Source: Thermoplasmata archaeon
GTDB taxonomy: Archaea > Thermoplasmatota > Thermoplasmata > Thermoplasmatales > Thermoplasmataceae
Assembly: GCA_021817455.1 (NCBI GenBank)
Contig: JAKAUW010000077.1
Span: 1-51,008, forward strand
DNA length: 51,008 nucleotides
Direction: 5' to 3'
Part shown: in pieces, positions 13,671 through 22,124 of the stretch
Layout of the letters: the number at the start of each line of letters is the position of its first letter
Position numbering within the stretch: position 1 is the stretch's first letter
Program-made: the position numbers and the translations under genes
The notes under the pieces: model-generated
What the model was told of the DNA's origin: nothing
Database searches by the model: none
What the model saw: only the letters and a program-made list of their open reading frames with translations

Positions 13671-14474
13671 TTACTTGCTCGATCTCTTCTTCCGGCTCTC
13701 CGGAAATGCTTCCTGCTTCACCTTTGAGACGGTGAGCCTGAAGAAAGGCAGAATTATGATTGTCAGAGCTAACAGTCCAATTCCGCCTCCAACGTATCCT
13801 ATGTCCTCACCAATCTGGTAGAGATCAGAGGACGAGGATGCTCCATACACATAATTGTGCACTGTGAATGCAGTATCAGGTGCCTGGCTGAATTTCAGGA
13901 CAACAAAGATGTTGCTGCTCTGATTTCCCGTCAGCATCATGGCCTGTACATCCATAGTGGCAGTGAACCCTGCTGTGCTGTTCCCGGTAATGTTCCCCTG
14001 CACCATTGCGGTGAGGTTTACATTGTCGCCTGAAGCGGAACCGTACTCAAGCGTTGCCGATGAGAGGTTTGCAGCTCCCGTAATGTTCTCAACGAACTGA
14101 GAAACACTGTAGGAGTTGAGGTTTCCGACTGTCAGGTTGGTTTCCAGAACCATTGTGGCTGGGTACACTGTCTTGGAAGTCGTGGTGTTGTTCACGCCTG
14201 CAACTGTCACAGTATACGACGGGGTCACAGTTGTCGTCCCATTCACCGATGCAAGCACCAGTGGGTGGTACGAACTGTTGCCCTGGCCATATGCATAGTC
14301 AACTGCAGACTGGTTGGTCAACACCAGGTGGCTGGCATTTCCGGAGAGAAAAGTCATTCCAGAGACTGACGCAGGTACTACGCCAACCGCTACAATGACC
14401 GCGAGAAGAGCAACGTAAGCAATCCGTTTTGCTCTCGGATCTATCTTCGTCTTAGGTCCTTTCGCTTTTGCCAT
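13671..14474 (-). CDS. Type-I membrane protein with a large exported domain, 267 residues
   Basis: The start at 14474 (MAKAKGPKTKID) is fixed by GGAGG eight bases upstream; an earlier in-frame start would remove that spacing. A signal or anchor lies at about 18-40 (IAYVALLAVIVAVGVVPASV), followed by a 170-residue Ser/Thr/Asn-rich beta domain with many sequons, a transmembrane helix at about 225-250 (GGIGLLALTIIILPFFRLTV) and a basic cytoplasmic tail. I infer a surface glycoprotein. It is the first gene of the module. Confidence 0.65.
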   Translation of the reverse strand: MAKAKGPKTKIDPRAKRIAYVALLAVIVAVGVVPASVSGMTFLSGNASHLVLTNQSAVDYAYGQGNSSYHPLVLASVNGTTTVTPSYTVTVAGVNNTTTSKTVYPATMVLETNLTVGNLNSYSVSQFVENITGAANLSSATLEYGSASGDNVNLTAMVQGNITGNSTAGFTATMDVQAMMLTGNQSSNIFVVLKFSQAPDTAFTVHNYVYGASSSSDLYQIGEDIGYVGGGIGLLALTIIILPFFRLTVSKVKQEAFPESRKKRSSK

Positions 14475-14495
14475 TAAGGCTTTCCTCCAGTACAA

Positions 14496-14796
14496 AGAAT
14501 GAAGTCATTTGCTGATATAGTTGCTTATAGAATTTTAAGCGTAAAAATCAACTGGAGATGTCGGAATCTCCTTTGTCACGAGAAAAAATTGATTAGTATC
14601 TTGTGAGTTATTCTCCAAAGCGTGGGCATCTGATAATAGAGGAATATAGGGCCCAATAGAACGGATAGTAACCCAGATTTCAAATTCAAAAGACTAGGAA
14701 CTTCTCAATTAAGCAAGAATACGTTTAAAGACTCAGAGAGAAATAATGAAAGTAGCATGCCTCACGTATGACTATTGTAAAAATCACCAGTTGCCA
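14496..14796 (-). other. Gene-free stretch with a stem-loop
   Basis: No convincing gene on either strand. On the minus strand a perfect 6-bp stem (14554-14559 with 14566-14571, loop of 6) is followed by a T-rich run (gattttta), which could end transcription from the 119-residue gene. A TATA-like cttataaa/taaaatt block near 14525-14540 may serve the 267-residue gene, whose leader would then be about 25-40 bases. Confidence 0.35.
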
Positions 14797-15156
14797 TTAT
14801 GCTTCATGTTCAATACTCCTAAAGACTCCAAAAACAAATATCATAACAATATCTGCTAAATAGATATACTGAAAATATGCAAATATTCCAAAAACCAAAG
14901 CCCAAGAAATAAAAAAGCTTGCCATCAAGAACGACAACGGGGGCACAAATGCTGGTCTAGCCACAATAGAATAGAAAAATAGAGGTACTACGGATAACGC
15001 ATAGACAAAATAAAATAGAAACCATCCGAATTCTGTAGGGCTGTTCCCTGCAACAGAGCTATAGCTCAAGTTCAAAAGATAAAAACTAAAAAAAAGTAAG
15101 ACGATAGATAATATGGCCTGAACTTTATAAGCATGGTACATACGGACTTCACTCAT
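14797..15156 (-). CDS. Multi-span membrane protein, 119 residues
   Basis: Three to four hydrophobic helices are visible (AILSIVLLFFSFYLLNLSY, FGWFLFYFVYALSVVPLFFY, FLMASFFISWALVFGIFAYF and IYLADIVMIFVFGVF). The ATG overlaps the stop of the preceding gene by 8 bases, so the two are co-translated and probably act together. No family recognised. Confidence 0.6.
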   Translation of the reverse strand: MSEVRMYHAYKVQAILSIVLLFFSFYLLNLSYSSVAGNSPTEFGWFLFYFVYALSVVPLFFYSIVARPAFVPPLSFLMASFFISWALVFGIFAYFQYIYLADIVMIFVFGVFRSIEHEA

Positions 15157-16003
15157 ATTGAGTTATATATTCTGTTAGGCTTATAGCAGTTCCGCTCCCG
15201 ACCGAGTGATCGTACAGAGTAACGTCTGCCCAAAGCGAATAGGGACATCCCATTATGTCCAAGCATGTGGCTTGGTTAGATGCGTATATTGTGTCGTGAA
15301 CATATACTGTCGCAACGCCAGAATTATACACAGTTATCTGAATTTCAGGAAATACATCCCAAGTGTCGTATCCATCCCAAGGAAAAACACCTTCGAAATG
15401 TGCACTTTCTGTGAAAGTGTAAGAAGTAGAGGTGCTTGAACTACTTTGACTTTGGGAAATCAGTCCCCAGTCGTAAATTGTCGCATCAGCCACTGCATTG
15501 TAACTGTCTGTGTGGCTTACCACTGTTCCGCCAGGTCCAGTGAAAGTGACAAACAGTTGAGCTGCGATATAATACAGATTAAAATTAACTGAAGGTAGGT
15601 CCTTTTCTTGCAAATTAGCTGATGCAGAGTAAGTCACCACGGTACTACCGCCGCCACCACAGGGACAAGCAGTGCACCCGGGTCCTGCAACACAAAGTGG
15701 TGATAGAATGGCAAAGTCAGTACTAGATGGCTGAGAGGCAATAGGTGTTACAGTCGGGTCAATGGAATAAGTTGAATTCGGTTCAAGGCTGAAAGAATCA
15801 AAGGAGAGGGACAGAATGTTGATGGAAGGGGTGGCTATGAGAGTTCCTGGACTGGAAAGCAGATGAATTTCATCAATCCAGGAAACACCAAGTTCAGTGG
15901 CAATTTCACCTAAATTAGTATAACCATTTTTCATTGTATATTCAAGAATCCTCTTATCAGTCACGTCTAAGTGTTCTTCAGTGTTCATAACTTTCACTCT
16001 CAT
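15149..16003 (-). CDS. Protein with HTH-like N-terminus joined to an exported-type beta domain
   Basis: 284 residues. Residues about 10-43 read like the start of a winged helix-turn-helix (LDVTDKRILEYTMKNGYTNL then EIATELGVS). The rest resembles secreted beta-sandwich proteins: Thr/Ser/Tyr/Gly-rich strands, a cysteine cluster CVAGPGCTACPCGGGG and a second pair (CLDIMGC) that could form disulphides. No convincing signal peptide or anchor lies between the two parts. Either a regulator domain was fused to an exoprotein, or the N-terminal likeness is fortuitous. It is coupled to the 119-residue membrane protein. Confidence 0.55.
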   Translation of the reverse strand: MRVKVMNTEEHLDVTDKRILEYTMKNGYTNLGEIATELGVSWIDEIHLLSSPGTLIATPSINILSLSFDSFSLEPNSTYSIDPTVTPIASQPSSTDFAILSPLCVAGPGCTACPCGGGGSTVVTYSASANLQEKDLPSVNFNLYYIAAQLFVTFTGPGGTVVSHTDSYNAVADATIYDWGLISQSQSSSSTSTSYTFTESAHFEGVFPWDGYDTWDVFPEIQITVYNSGVATVYVHDTIYASNQATCLDIMGCPYSLWADVTLYDHSVGSGTAISLTEYITQYE

Positions 16004-16196
16004 TCTAATTTGGTTGAATTATTTCCAATTCCCATATGAATTTCCAAAACTAATTTCAAGTTATGCTTTTCAAACGACTTGGAAAATGAGTCTAACGCGT
16101 TATAAAACAGCTCCAGCGAATAAATAATTTATTCAGGCAATCATTTTTACATTAAGAGACCCTAAGACTTGTAGAGAAAAACCATTAGAATTTGGT

Positions 16197-17456
16197 TTAA
16201 TATGCAAGATAAATAATTATACTGGAAATTATTAGAAAAAATACGGTCCAATAGAGAATCTGTTGCTTTGTGTTGCTAACAAACCACCCCATTATGGATC
16301 TATTCTGACCTATAAATCCCAGAATCAACATGGGTCCGATCAGCACTGCAACGAATGAAACAAGAAGATACAAGGCAGCATTGACAAGAATGTCGGAAGG
16401 GATTAACAATGCAACAATGACTGCTGGAAAACTTTCAATTACATAGATTAACCAGACAGATTCCTTCCTTATTCTCATAGACTCGGCGAGTCCCCAGGCA
16501 CTTGCAAGTGATATTACCACCAGGGCAACGAAACTGGCAGAGATAAGGCCAATCCCAAATAGCATCAATGAGAATTTCCCGGCAATCGGTGTGAGTACTG
16601 CCCCGAGGTTTTCTGCCGTGGCAAATGCGCCTGAATTGCCTGCATTCTTTACTCCGCTGAATGTCATCTCGATAATTATCATGAGGACCTCTGTAACAAC
16701 AGCCCCAACAAGTGTTTCCTTTCTCATGATGCTAAGAGATTTTCTTTTTTCATGTAAGGACTCCCCTAAGTTTAGCTCCCTGGCTTTGATGCCTGTAGCT
16801 GAAGCCTGGAAAAATAACATGAAAGGCATAACTACGGCCCCGACGTTAGCTGCCAGGAGAAAGAAAAACACCCGATTGTTCAGGAACATAAATGGATCTG
16901 AAAGTGGTGAGTTGATAGGCTGGAATCCGCGCAAAATCAGGGTCATTGCAAAGCTGACAAGCAAAATAAGACTTACCACTATGAGGGGCCTCTCCGCTTT
17001 GACATATTTTCTCTTGGTGACAATTAGTATATGAATGACATAAATCACAGGTATTGTCATGAAAAGGGATAAGCCGATAATTTCAAGTCCAACCGCAATA
17101 CCAATATATTCAATCACATAAGTTACTACGTCTGTAATTGCCATTGGCAGGGTCATCAAGATGGAAATCTTTCCGCCATAATTGTCCCTGATAACACTTC
17201 CAAGGCCCTTTCTCGTGGCAATGCTGATTCTGCCTGCTAGTTCCTGCACTATATATAGTGGAACGGTTAACACGATGAAAAGCCATATTAGCCCGTAACC
17301 GTATAGCGCCCCGGTTTGGGCTCCACTTATGATGCATGCTGCATCAACATCAGCCATCATGACAAGCCAGGCGGGCCCGAATTGCCTGAAGAATCCATTG
17401 CCTTTGTATATACTTCTATGAGAATTTTTCAGGTTAACAGAACCAGGCAAAATCAT
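16197..17456 (-). CDS. Nramp-type divalent metal transporter, divergent clade
   Basis: About 419 residues with 11 hydrophobic helices, opening with GPAWLVMMADVDAACIISGA, which aligns with the Nramp first helix. There the canonical DPGN reads DVDA, so the metal-binding Asp remains and the Asn is lost. In helix 6 the canonical MPH reads MPF. The substrate may therefore not be Mn or Fe; the fold is secure, the ion is not. The ATG at 17456 is preferred to a TTG at 17462 because AGGT lies seven bases upstream. It is divergent from the Dph6-like gene and is the first clearly chromosomal gene after the element. Confidence 0.85.
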   Translation of the reverse strand: MILPGSVNLKNSHRSIYKGNGFFRQFGPAWLVMMADVDAACIISGAQTGALYGYGLIWLFIVLTVPLYIVQELAGRISIATRKGLGSVIRDNYGGKISILMTLPMAITDVVTYVIEYIGIAVGLEIIGLSLFMTIPVIYVIHILIVTKRKYVKAERPLIVVSLILLVSFAMTLILRGFQPINSPLSDPFMFLNNRVFFFLLAANVGAVVMPFMLFFQASATGIKARELNLGESLHEKRKSLSIMRKETLVGAVVTEVLMIIIEMTFSGVKNAGNSGAFATAENLGAVLTPIAGKFSLMLFGIGLISASFVALVVISLASAWGLAESMRIRKESVWLIYVIESFPAVIVALLIPSDILVNAALYLLVSFVAVLIGPMLILGFIGQNRSIMGWFVSNTKQQILYWTVFFLIISSIIIYLAY

Positions 17457-17642
17457 AAGCAAACCTCATGGCCAATATCCATGAATTAGGTTTACCTAAA
17501 AAGTTTTTCTACAGAGTGTTTATTTTCTAATCTACAGTGTTAATAAAATAATAATTGTGATGCAATATGGTTAGTTTATCATGCGTTTTTAAAACTAATT
17601 TCAACTGAAAATAAATAAGGTTCAGTAAGCATTTCCATTAAC

Positions 17643-18320
17643 ATGGCAGACATTAGTCTTCCAAAAGCAGCTATTTCCTGGAGTTCTGGGAAAGACTCCT
17701 CGATGGCACTTTACAAAATACTGAAGAGAGGGGAAGTCCAGCCAGTTACTCTATTGACTACCGTTAACGTGGATTATGACAGGGTCTCAATGCACGGGGT
17801 GAGAGAAGAACTTCTTCTAAAGCAGGCAGAAAACTGCGGACTGCCATTATTGAAAGTGGAGATTCCCAGAGACAGCAGTAATCAGATTTACCAAACCGCA
17901 ATGAAGGAGGCCATTAGAAAACTCAAGGAAATGGGTGTGAGATATATGATTTTTGGAGACATATTCCTTGAAGATGTGAGAGACTACAGAATTTCCATGA
18001 TGAAGGGAACTGGAATTGAACCAATTTTCCCCTTATGGGGGGAAAACCCAGCTAAACTGGCTCATGACATCATTGAGGCAGGAATTAGGGCGAAGATCGT
18101 ATGTCTTGATCCGAGAAAACTCAATGAGTCTTTTGGGGGGAGAGATTTTGATAGGGAACTTCTGAAAGATTTGCCCGAATTAGTAGATCCATGTGGCGAA
18201 AATGGTGAATTCCACACATTTGTCTACAACGCACCTTTCTTTAAAGAACCCGTAAAGGTCAGAAACGGACAATCTGTCTTCAGGGACGGCTTCTATTTTA
18301 CAGATTTAGTTCCAGGATAG
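17643..18320 (+). CDS. Dph6-family ATP pyrophosphatase (diphthine-ammonia ligase-like)
   Basis: 225 residues of the adenine nucleotide alpha-hydrolase superfamily. The PP-loop SWSSGKDSSMALYKI lies at about 11-25, and the family signature DPCGENGEFHTFVYNAPFF lies near the C-terminus. Characterised members amidate diphthine on translation elongation factor 2 with ATP and ammonium. The MJ0570-type branch has not been characterised as far as I know, so amidation of aEF2 is an inference. Single gene, divergent from the transporter. Confidence 0.8.
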   Translation: MADISLPKAAISWSSGKDSSMALYKILKRGEVQPVTLLTTVNVDYDRVSMHGVREELLLKQAENCGLPLLKVEIPRDSSNQIYQTAMKEAIRKLKEMGVRYMIFGDIFLEDVRDYRISMMKGTGIEPIFPLWGENPAKLAHDIIEAGIRAKIVCLDPRKLNESFGGRDFDRELLKDLPELVDPCGENGEFHTFVYNAPFFKEPVKVRNGQSVFRDGFYFTDLVPG

Positions 18321-18390
18321 AAAATTTGAACCAATTATGGTCCAAGCACAACCTTAAGAATGGTTAAATGGGAAAATTGCATAATTATGG

Positions 18391-19569
18391 GTGATACCTG
18401 CAGAGGATTTTTTGCACGTGAACCAGTGGGATGTTGCTTTAAAGATACATGAGTTGAATGAAACCGGGAGTCAGGAATTCAAGTCCGCCAAATACTTAAC
18501 GGGTATCCTGAAATCCAGGGGGTTCAAAATTATTGAAAAGTATGCGGGCATTCCAACAGCTTTCCGTGCAGAAAAGGTCATGGGAAAGGGTGGCCCTACA
18601 ATTGCATTTCTAGCTGAATACGATGCCCTGCCTGGAATAGGCCATGCTTGCGGCCACAATCTTATAGCAGCTTCGGCCCTTTTCTCTGCCATAAGATCGA
18701 CTGAGAAGGTCCAGAACGCCAAGATTGTTGTCATAGGTACCCCAGATGAGGAAGGTAGCGGTGAATTTTCAGGATCAAAAATACTGATGGCAAACAAGGG
18801 AATCTTTGATGATGTCGACATAGTCCTTGGTTCCCACCCAGGAGATAGCTGGGATGTTGGAAGGCAATCCCTGGCAGTACAGGATTTCGAAGTCACTTTC
18901 TTGGGAATTGCTTCTCATGAGGCTGCAGACCCTGACAAAGGCAGGAGTGCCCTTGATGCTGCCATTCTGACGTATACGGGCGTAAACATGATGAGACAGC
19001 ACGTCAGAAGGGATTATAATGTGGTCATACACGGCATTATCAAGGAGGGAGGGACGGCTTCTAATGTTACACCTGAAAAGGCGGTGCTTGTTTACGGGAT
19101 CAGGTCATCAAACATCCAGTACCATGGGGAGCTTGTAGAAAGATTCAGAAAGATTGCAGAAGGCTGTGCCAGTGCTACAGATACCGTATGCACCATCAGG
19201 GAAATAGGGCCATTGTTCACCACAACCAAGATCGTTCCAACGCTTTCCAATTTCATCAGGGACAGGTTAGTTGAGAGAGGTGCAAGATGCCCTCCTCTGG
19301 AGGAGACATTTTCCAAACAGCCTGGGGGCTCCACCGATTTTGCAAATGTTTCACAGATAAGGCCAGCGCTTGAGCTTGATTTCCAGATTGCTGATGAAGG
19401 TACCCCTTGGCACTCCCATGTGTCGCTTGAGGCGGCGATATCACCAAGGGCCAAAAAAACACTGGATTTAGTAATAGAAGTACTGAGTGATACTGCCAAG
19501 GAGTTCGCCGTGGATAAGGATTTCAGGGAAAAAATAAGGCATGATTTCATAGGAAATGCTTTGTCATAA
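18391..19569 (+). CDS. M20-family metal-dependent amidohydrolase
   Basis: 392 residues from a GTG at 18391. Metal-binding and catalytic motifs are visible: GHACGHN at about residue 88, GTPDEEGSG with the catalytic Glu pair at about 116, and a dimerisation-type domain from about 165 to 290 (VTFLGIASHEAADPDKGRSA). The GHACGHN and ASHEAADP motifs place it with the M20D group (aminoacylase, AbgB-like, hippurate or IAA-amino acid hydrolases). The substrate cannot be told; a cytoplasmic amide hydrolase of N-acyl amino acids or peptides is likely. Confidence 0.85.
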   Translation: MIPAEDFLHVNQWDVALKIHELNETGSQEFKSAKYLTGILKSRGFKIIEKYAGIPTAFRAEKVMGKGGPTIAFLAEYDALPGIGHACGHNLIAASALFSAIRSTEKVQNAKIVVIGTPDEEGSGEFSGSKILMANKGIFDDVDIVLGSHPGDSWDVGRQSLAVQDFEVTFLGIASHEAADPDKGRSALDAAILTYTGVNMMRQHVRRDYNVVIHGIIKEGGTASNVTPEKAVLVYGIRSSNIQYHGELVERFRKIAEGCASATDTVCTIREIGPLFTTTKIVPTLSNFIRDRLVERGARCPPLEETFSKQPGGSTDFANVSQIRPALELDFQIADEGTPWHSHVSLEAAISPRAKKTLDLVIEVLSDTAKEFAVDKDFREKIRHDFIGNALS

Positions 19570-19688
19570 CGGAGTAAGATGAGCAAATGCTGTCCCCAAA
19601 ATTTCAAGTAATTTATAACCTCTAAGGTACGAATAGGCCAGCCTCCCGAGGCAATGGTGGCTTATGTTAATCAGGAGAAAGATCAAAA

Positions 19689-20258
19689 ATGGCTGATAGA
19701 GGCTCCGCACCGACCAGGAAACAGATGGATTTCATTGAAAAGCTCAGAAACGCATCCACAGAAAGGGAGGAAACTGTCCTTAAATTTCTTAAATCCAAGG
19801 AAAAAGGAAACATTGGCGAACTCACTGTTCCAGAAACTTCTGAGCTCATAGACAAACTTAAGGCTATCAAGGTTGAGGGAGAGAACATATCTGCAGGATT
19901 TGCGACTGGGAAGCAGATAAGTTTCCTCACAAATCTTCAGGATACGGAGGAGAGGAGGGCAAAGGCCAGAGAATTTCTTCAGGAACTTGGCAAGAATTCA
20001 ATTAACGAACTTTCAATAAACGAGGCATCTGAACTAATAGATAATCTTATGAAAATGCCAAAGGGCGAGAGGTTGGGCGCTTCAGAACTCGCCCCAACGA
20101 CGAAGCAGCTTAAGTTCATACAGACCCTCCAGAAAACTCCCACTGGGTCTGGAATTGCCAGTTCTTACCTCAAGAAATTGAGGAAAGCCCAGATTGATGA
20201 ACTCACCAGAAAGGAAGCCAGCGAATTGATCGAATTGCTCAAAAATTCCTCTCAATAA
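19689..20258 (+). CDS. Protein of three tandem ~58-residue repeats
   Basis: 189 residues composed almost entirely of three copies of one helical unit. Copy starts are APTRKQMDFIEKLRN (residue 7), FATGKQISFLTNLQD (about 69) and APTTKQLKFIQTLQK (about 130). Each unit ends with a second conserved stretch: PETSELIDKLKAIK, NEASELIDNLMKMP and KEASELIELLKNS. Single units of this kind (xTxKQxxFI...EAxxLIxxL) occur at the ends of phage and plasmid DNA-metabolism proteins. Three in a row with nothing else is unusual, and function is unknown. A start upstream in another frame was rejected because its product is not protein-like. Confidence 0.7.
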   Translation: MADRGSAPTRKQMDFIEKLRNASTEREETVLKFLKSKEKGNIGELTVPETSELIDKLKAIKVEGENISAGFATGKQISFLTNLQDTEERRAKAREFLQELGKNSINELSINEASELIDNLMKMPKGERLGASELAPTTKQLKFIQTLQKTPTGSGIASSYLKKLRKAQIDELTRKEASELIELLKNSSQ

Positions 20259-20356
20259 ACACCTTTCCATCATAATATATTTTAAAATGTTCCCAGGCTG
20301 AATTTTGTGTTTTTTTGTACCAATACAATTACTATATATCTAATGTATAACCGAAC

Positions 20357-20788
20357 ATGGGTTCGGTAATAGACCTTATGTCATCATCGGGAAAAATGAA
20401 AATCCTTACTGATGCAATAAAGTATGCCCAGATGGTTGACTTACTGGAAAGTGATGGCCCCTTTACCGTTTTTGCCCCAATTGACCTTGCAGTAGCACAG
20501 GGACCAGTAGCGAAGTTCAGGGAGGTGCGCAGGGACAGCGAACAGTTCCAGATACTGGTCAAGTACCATATTGTCAAGGGTAGTTATTCAACTAGTTCCA
20601 TTCAAGAATCCCTCAAGAAACGGAATCATCTTGAACTTGAGACCATGTGCGGAAAGAAGCTCTTCTTAAAGTCCTCAGGTTTTTTCAGGAGCCACATAAA
20701 AGTGAATGACGCTTCAATTGTGTCATCCGACTTAGTTGCAGACAATGGCATAGTCCACACCATTGACACAGTGCTTTTCCCTCCTTAG
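20357..20788 (+). CDS. Fasciclin (FAS1) domain protein
   Basis: 143 residues forming one FAS1 domain: DLLESDGPFTVFAPIDLAVA at about 32-50, then LVKYHIVKGSY, and the closing segment DNGIVHTIDTVLFPP. FAS1 domains mediate adhesion in surface proteins, but this one shows no signal peptide or anchor, as is common in archaeal and bacterial single-domain members. A TATA-like tatatatc about 20-25 bases before the ATG suggests a leaderless transcript. The stop codon lies in the loop of a hairpin shared with the convergent SDR gene. Confidence 0.85.
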   Translation: MGSVIDLMSSSGKMKILTDAIKYAQMVDLLESDGPFTVFAPIDLAVAQGPVAKFREVRRDSEQFQILVKYHIVKGSYSTSSIQESLKKRNHLELETMCGKKLFLKSSGFFRSHIKVNDASIVSSDLVADNGIVHTIDTVLFPP

Positions 20789-20800
20789 AGGAAGGAAAAG
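20774..20800 (+). terminator. Hairpin at the convergent FAS1/SDR ends
   Basis: Twelve-base arms (20774-20785 and 20789-20800) pair with one mismatch, and the loop is the TAG stop of the FAS1 gene. A T-rich stretch follows on the plus strand. It probably limits read-through between convergent genes. Confidence 0.5.
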
Positions 20801-20807
20801 TTTCATT

Positions 20808-21554
20808 CTAAATCCCAATTCCACCATCCACCACAAGAGTATGGCCAGTGATGAAGGTGTTTTCCGGATTGATAAGAAATGCAACCGCCCTTCCAATATC
20901 CTCAGGCTCGCCCCATCTTCCCATTGGTGTAGCTTTCTTTATCCTTGAGTTGAAGGATTCACTCTCCCATCCTCCCCGGTTCATATCTGTTCTCACATAG
21001 CCAGGAGCTACTGCATTCACCCTAATATTGGGAGCTAGCTCTTTTGCCAGTCCTTTAGTTAGATGGATCAGTGCAGCTTTGGATGCCTGGTACCCATGTG
21101 CCCAGGGATCTGCCCTGAATCCATAAACGGAAGATATGTTTACGATAGAACCGCCTTCCATTATGATCCTATGTAGGTTTCTCGCCAGATAGAATGGTGC
21201 CGAAAGGTTTAGCCCAATTACTTTCTCCCAATCTTCATCCTTGATTTCGTTAAGCGTATTTCCCTGGTAAATTCCAGCATTGTTGATCAGTGCAAAGAGC
21301 CTAACATCCCGCTCCAGCATTTTCTTCGTGAATACTTCAATCTGAGATCGTGAAGAAAGATCAACCTGGAAAGATTCTGCTTTTACATTTAAAGCGGAAA
21401 GGTCCCTTAAAGTTTTTTCAGCTTCTTTTCCTCCGGAATTGAATGTAAAGATGATATCATAGCCCTTGCTGGCTAGCTCCAAGGATATGGCCCTGCCAAT
21501 TCCTCTGCTGCCGCCAGTCACAAGTATTGCACCGGAATTAGAAATGCCTGACAT
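20808..21554 (-). CDS. Short-chain dehydrogenase/reductase, FabG-like
   Basis: 248 residues of classical SDR layout: the nucleotide-binding GGSRGIGRAI at 14-23, NNAG at about 90, catalytic Ser in NISSVYG and Tyr/Lys in YQASKAALIHL, then the PGYVRT motif and the C-terminal TGHTLVVDGG. Such proteins reduce or oxidise carbonyl or hydroxyl groups with NAD(P). Archaea lack the standard bacterial fatty acid synthase, so a FabG role should not be assumed; sugar or polyol dehydrogenase is as likely. Confidence 0.85.
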   Translation of the reverse strand: MSGISNSGAILVTGGSRGIGRAISLELASKGYDIIFTFNSGGKEAEKTLRDLSALNVKAESFQVDLSSRSQIEVFTKKMLERDVRLFALINNAGIYQGNTLNEIKDEDWEKVIGLNLSAPFYLARNLHRIIMEGGSIVNISSVYGFRADPWAHGYQASKAALIHLTKGLAKELAPNIRVNAVAPGYVRTDMNRGGWESESFNSRIKKATPMGRWGEPEDIGRAVAFLINPENTFITGHTLVVDGGIGI

Positions 21555-21604
21555 ATTCAGTTAAGATGCTAAGCATCAATTTTATTGTTTTGCTGCCTGC
21601 ATCC

Positions 21605-22057
21605 TCATGGTCTGAGTTTCTTCAGTGCATTTATGGCTTCTTCAACATGATGCTTTGCATTCATCTGCGAATTGTAAACATGGGCAATCGTCCCATCCCT
21701 GGAAATGACAAAAGTAGTCCTGGGGGGCAGGATTGAGCCTTTTACATCATATTTGCGCCTTATTTCCTTGTCAACATCGCTGACTAGTGTGAATTGTAAT
21801 TGGTGATGTTCCTTGAACCTCCTGTGTGATTCTGAAGAGTCGGAACTAATTCCGATCACCTCTGCCCCCAGTTCGCCGATATCTTCCCAGTGGTCCCTGA
21901 AGGAACACGCTTCAGCTGTGCATCCTGGTGTCTCATCTTTGGGGTAGAAATAAAGGACTACTTCCTTTTCCTTGAGGATGTCACTTAATCTTAGTTTTGT
22001 ACCAGAATCAGTTTGTGCCACAAAATCAGGAGCTGTATCTCCTGCCTTCAATGCCAT
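21605..22057 (-). CDS. bcp: Peroxiredoxin, Bcp/PrxQ type
   Basis: 150 residues from the ATG at 22057 (MALKAGDTAPDF). The peroxidatic site TPGCTAEACSFRD has the peroxidatic Cys and a second Cys five residues later, the atypical two-cysteine Bcp/PrxQ arrangement. It reduces hydrogen peroxide and alkyl hydroperoxides in the cytoplasm. Monocistronic, as far as can be seen. Confidence 0.9.
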   Translation of the reverse strand: MALKAGDTAPDFVAQTDSGTKLRLSDILKEKEVVLYFYPKDETPGCTAEACSFRDHWEDIGELGAEVIGISSDSSESHRRFKEHHQLQFTLVSDVDKEIRRKYDVKGSILPPRTTFVISRDGTIAHVYNSQMNAKHHVEEAINALKKLRP

Positions 22058-22124
22058 AGGAAATACCAGTAACAACTACTATTTAAGAATTCATGAAATG
22101 AAATTGCAGTCATTTGCTTAAAGG

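Noticed and set aside
14747-14860. 37-codon plus-strand frame after a gtttaaag block
   Set aside because: The spacing is too short for the TATA box, and it runs antisense into a membrane protein gene.
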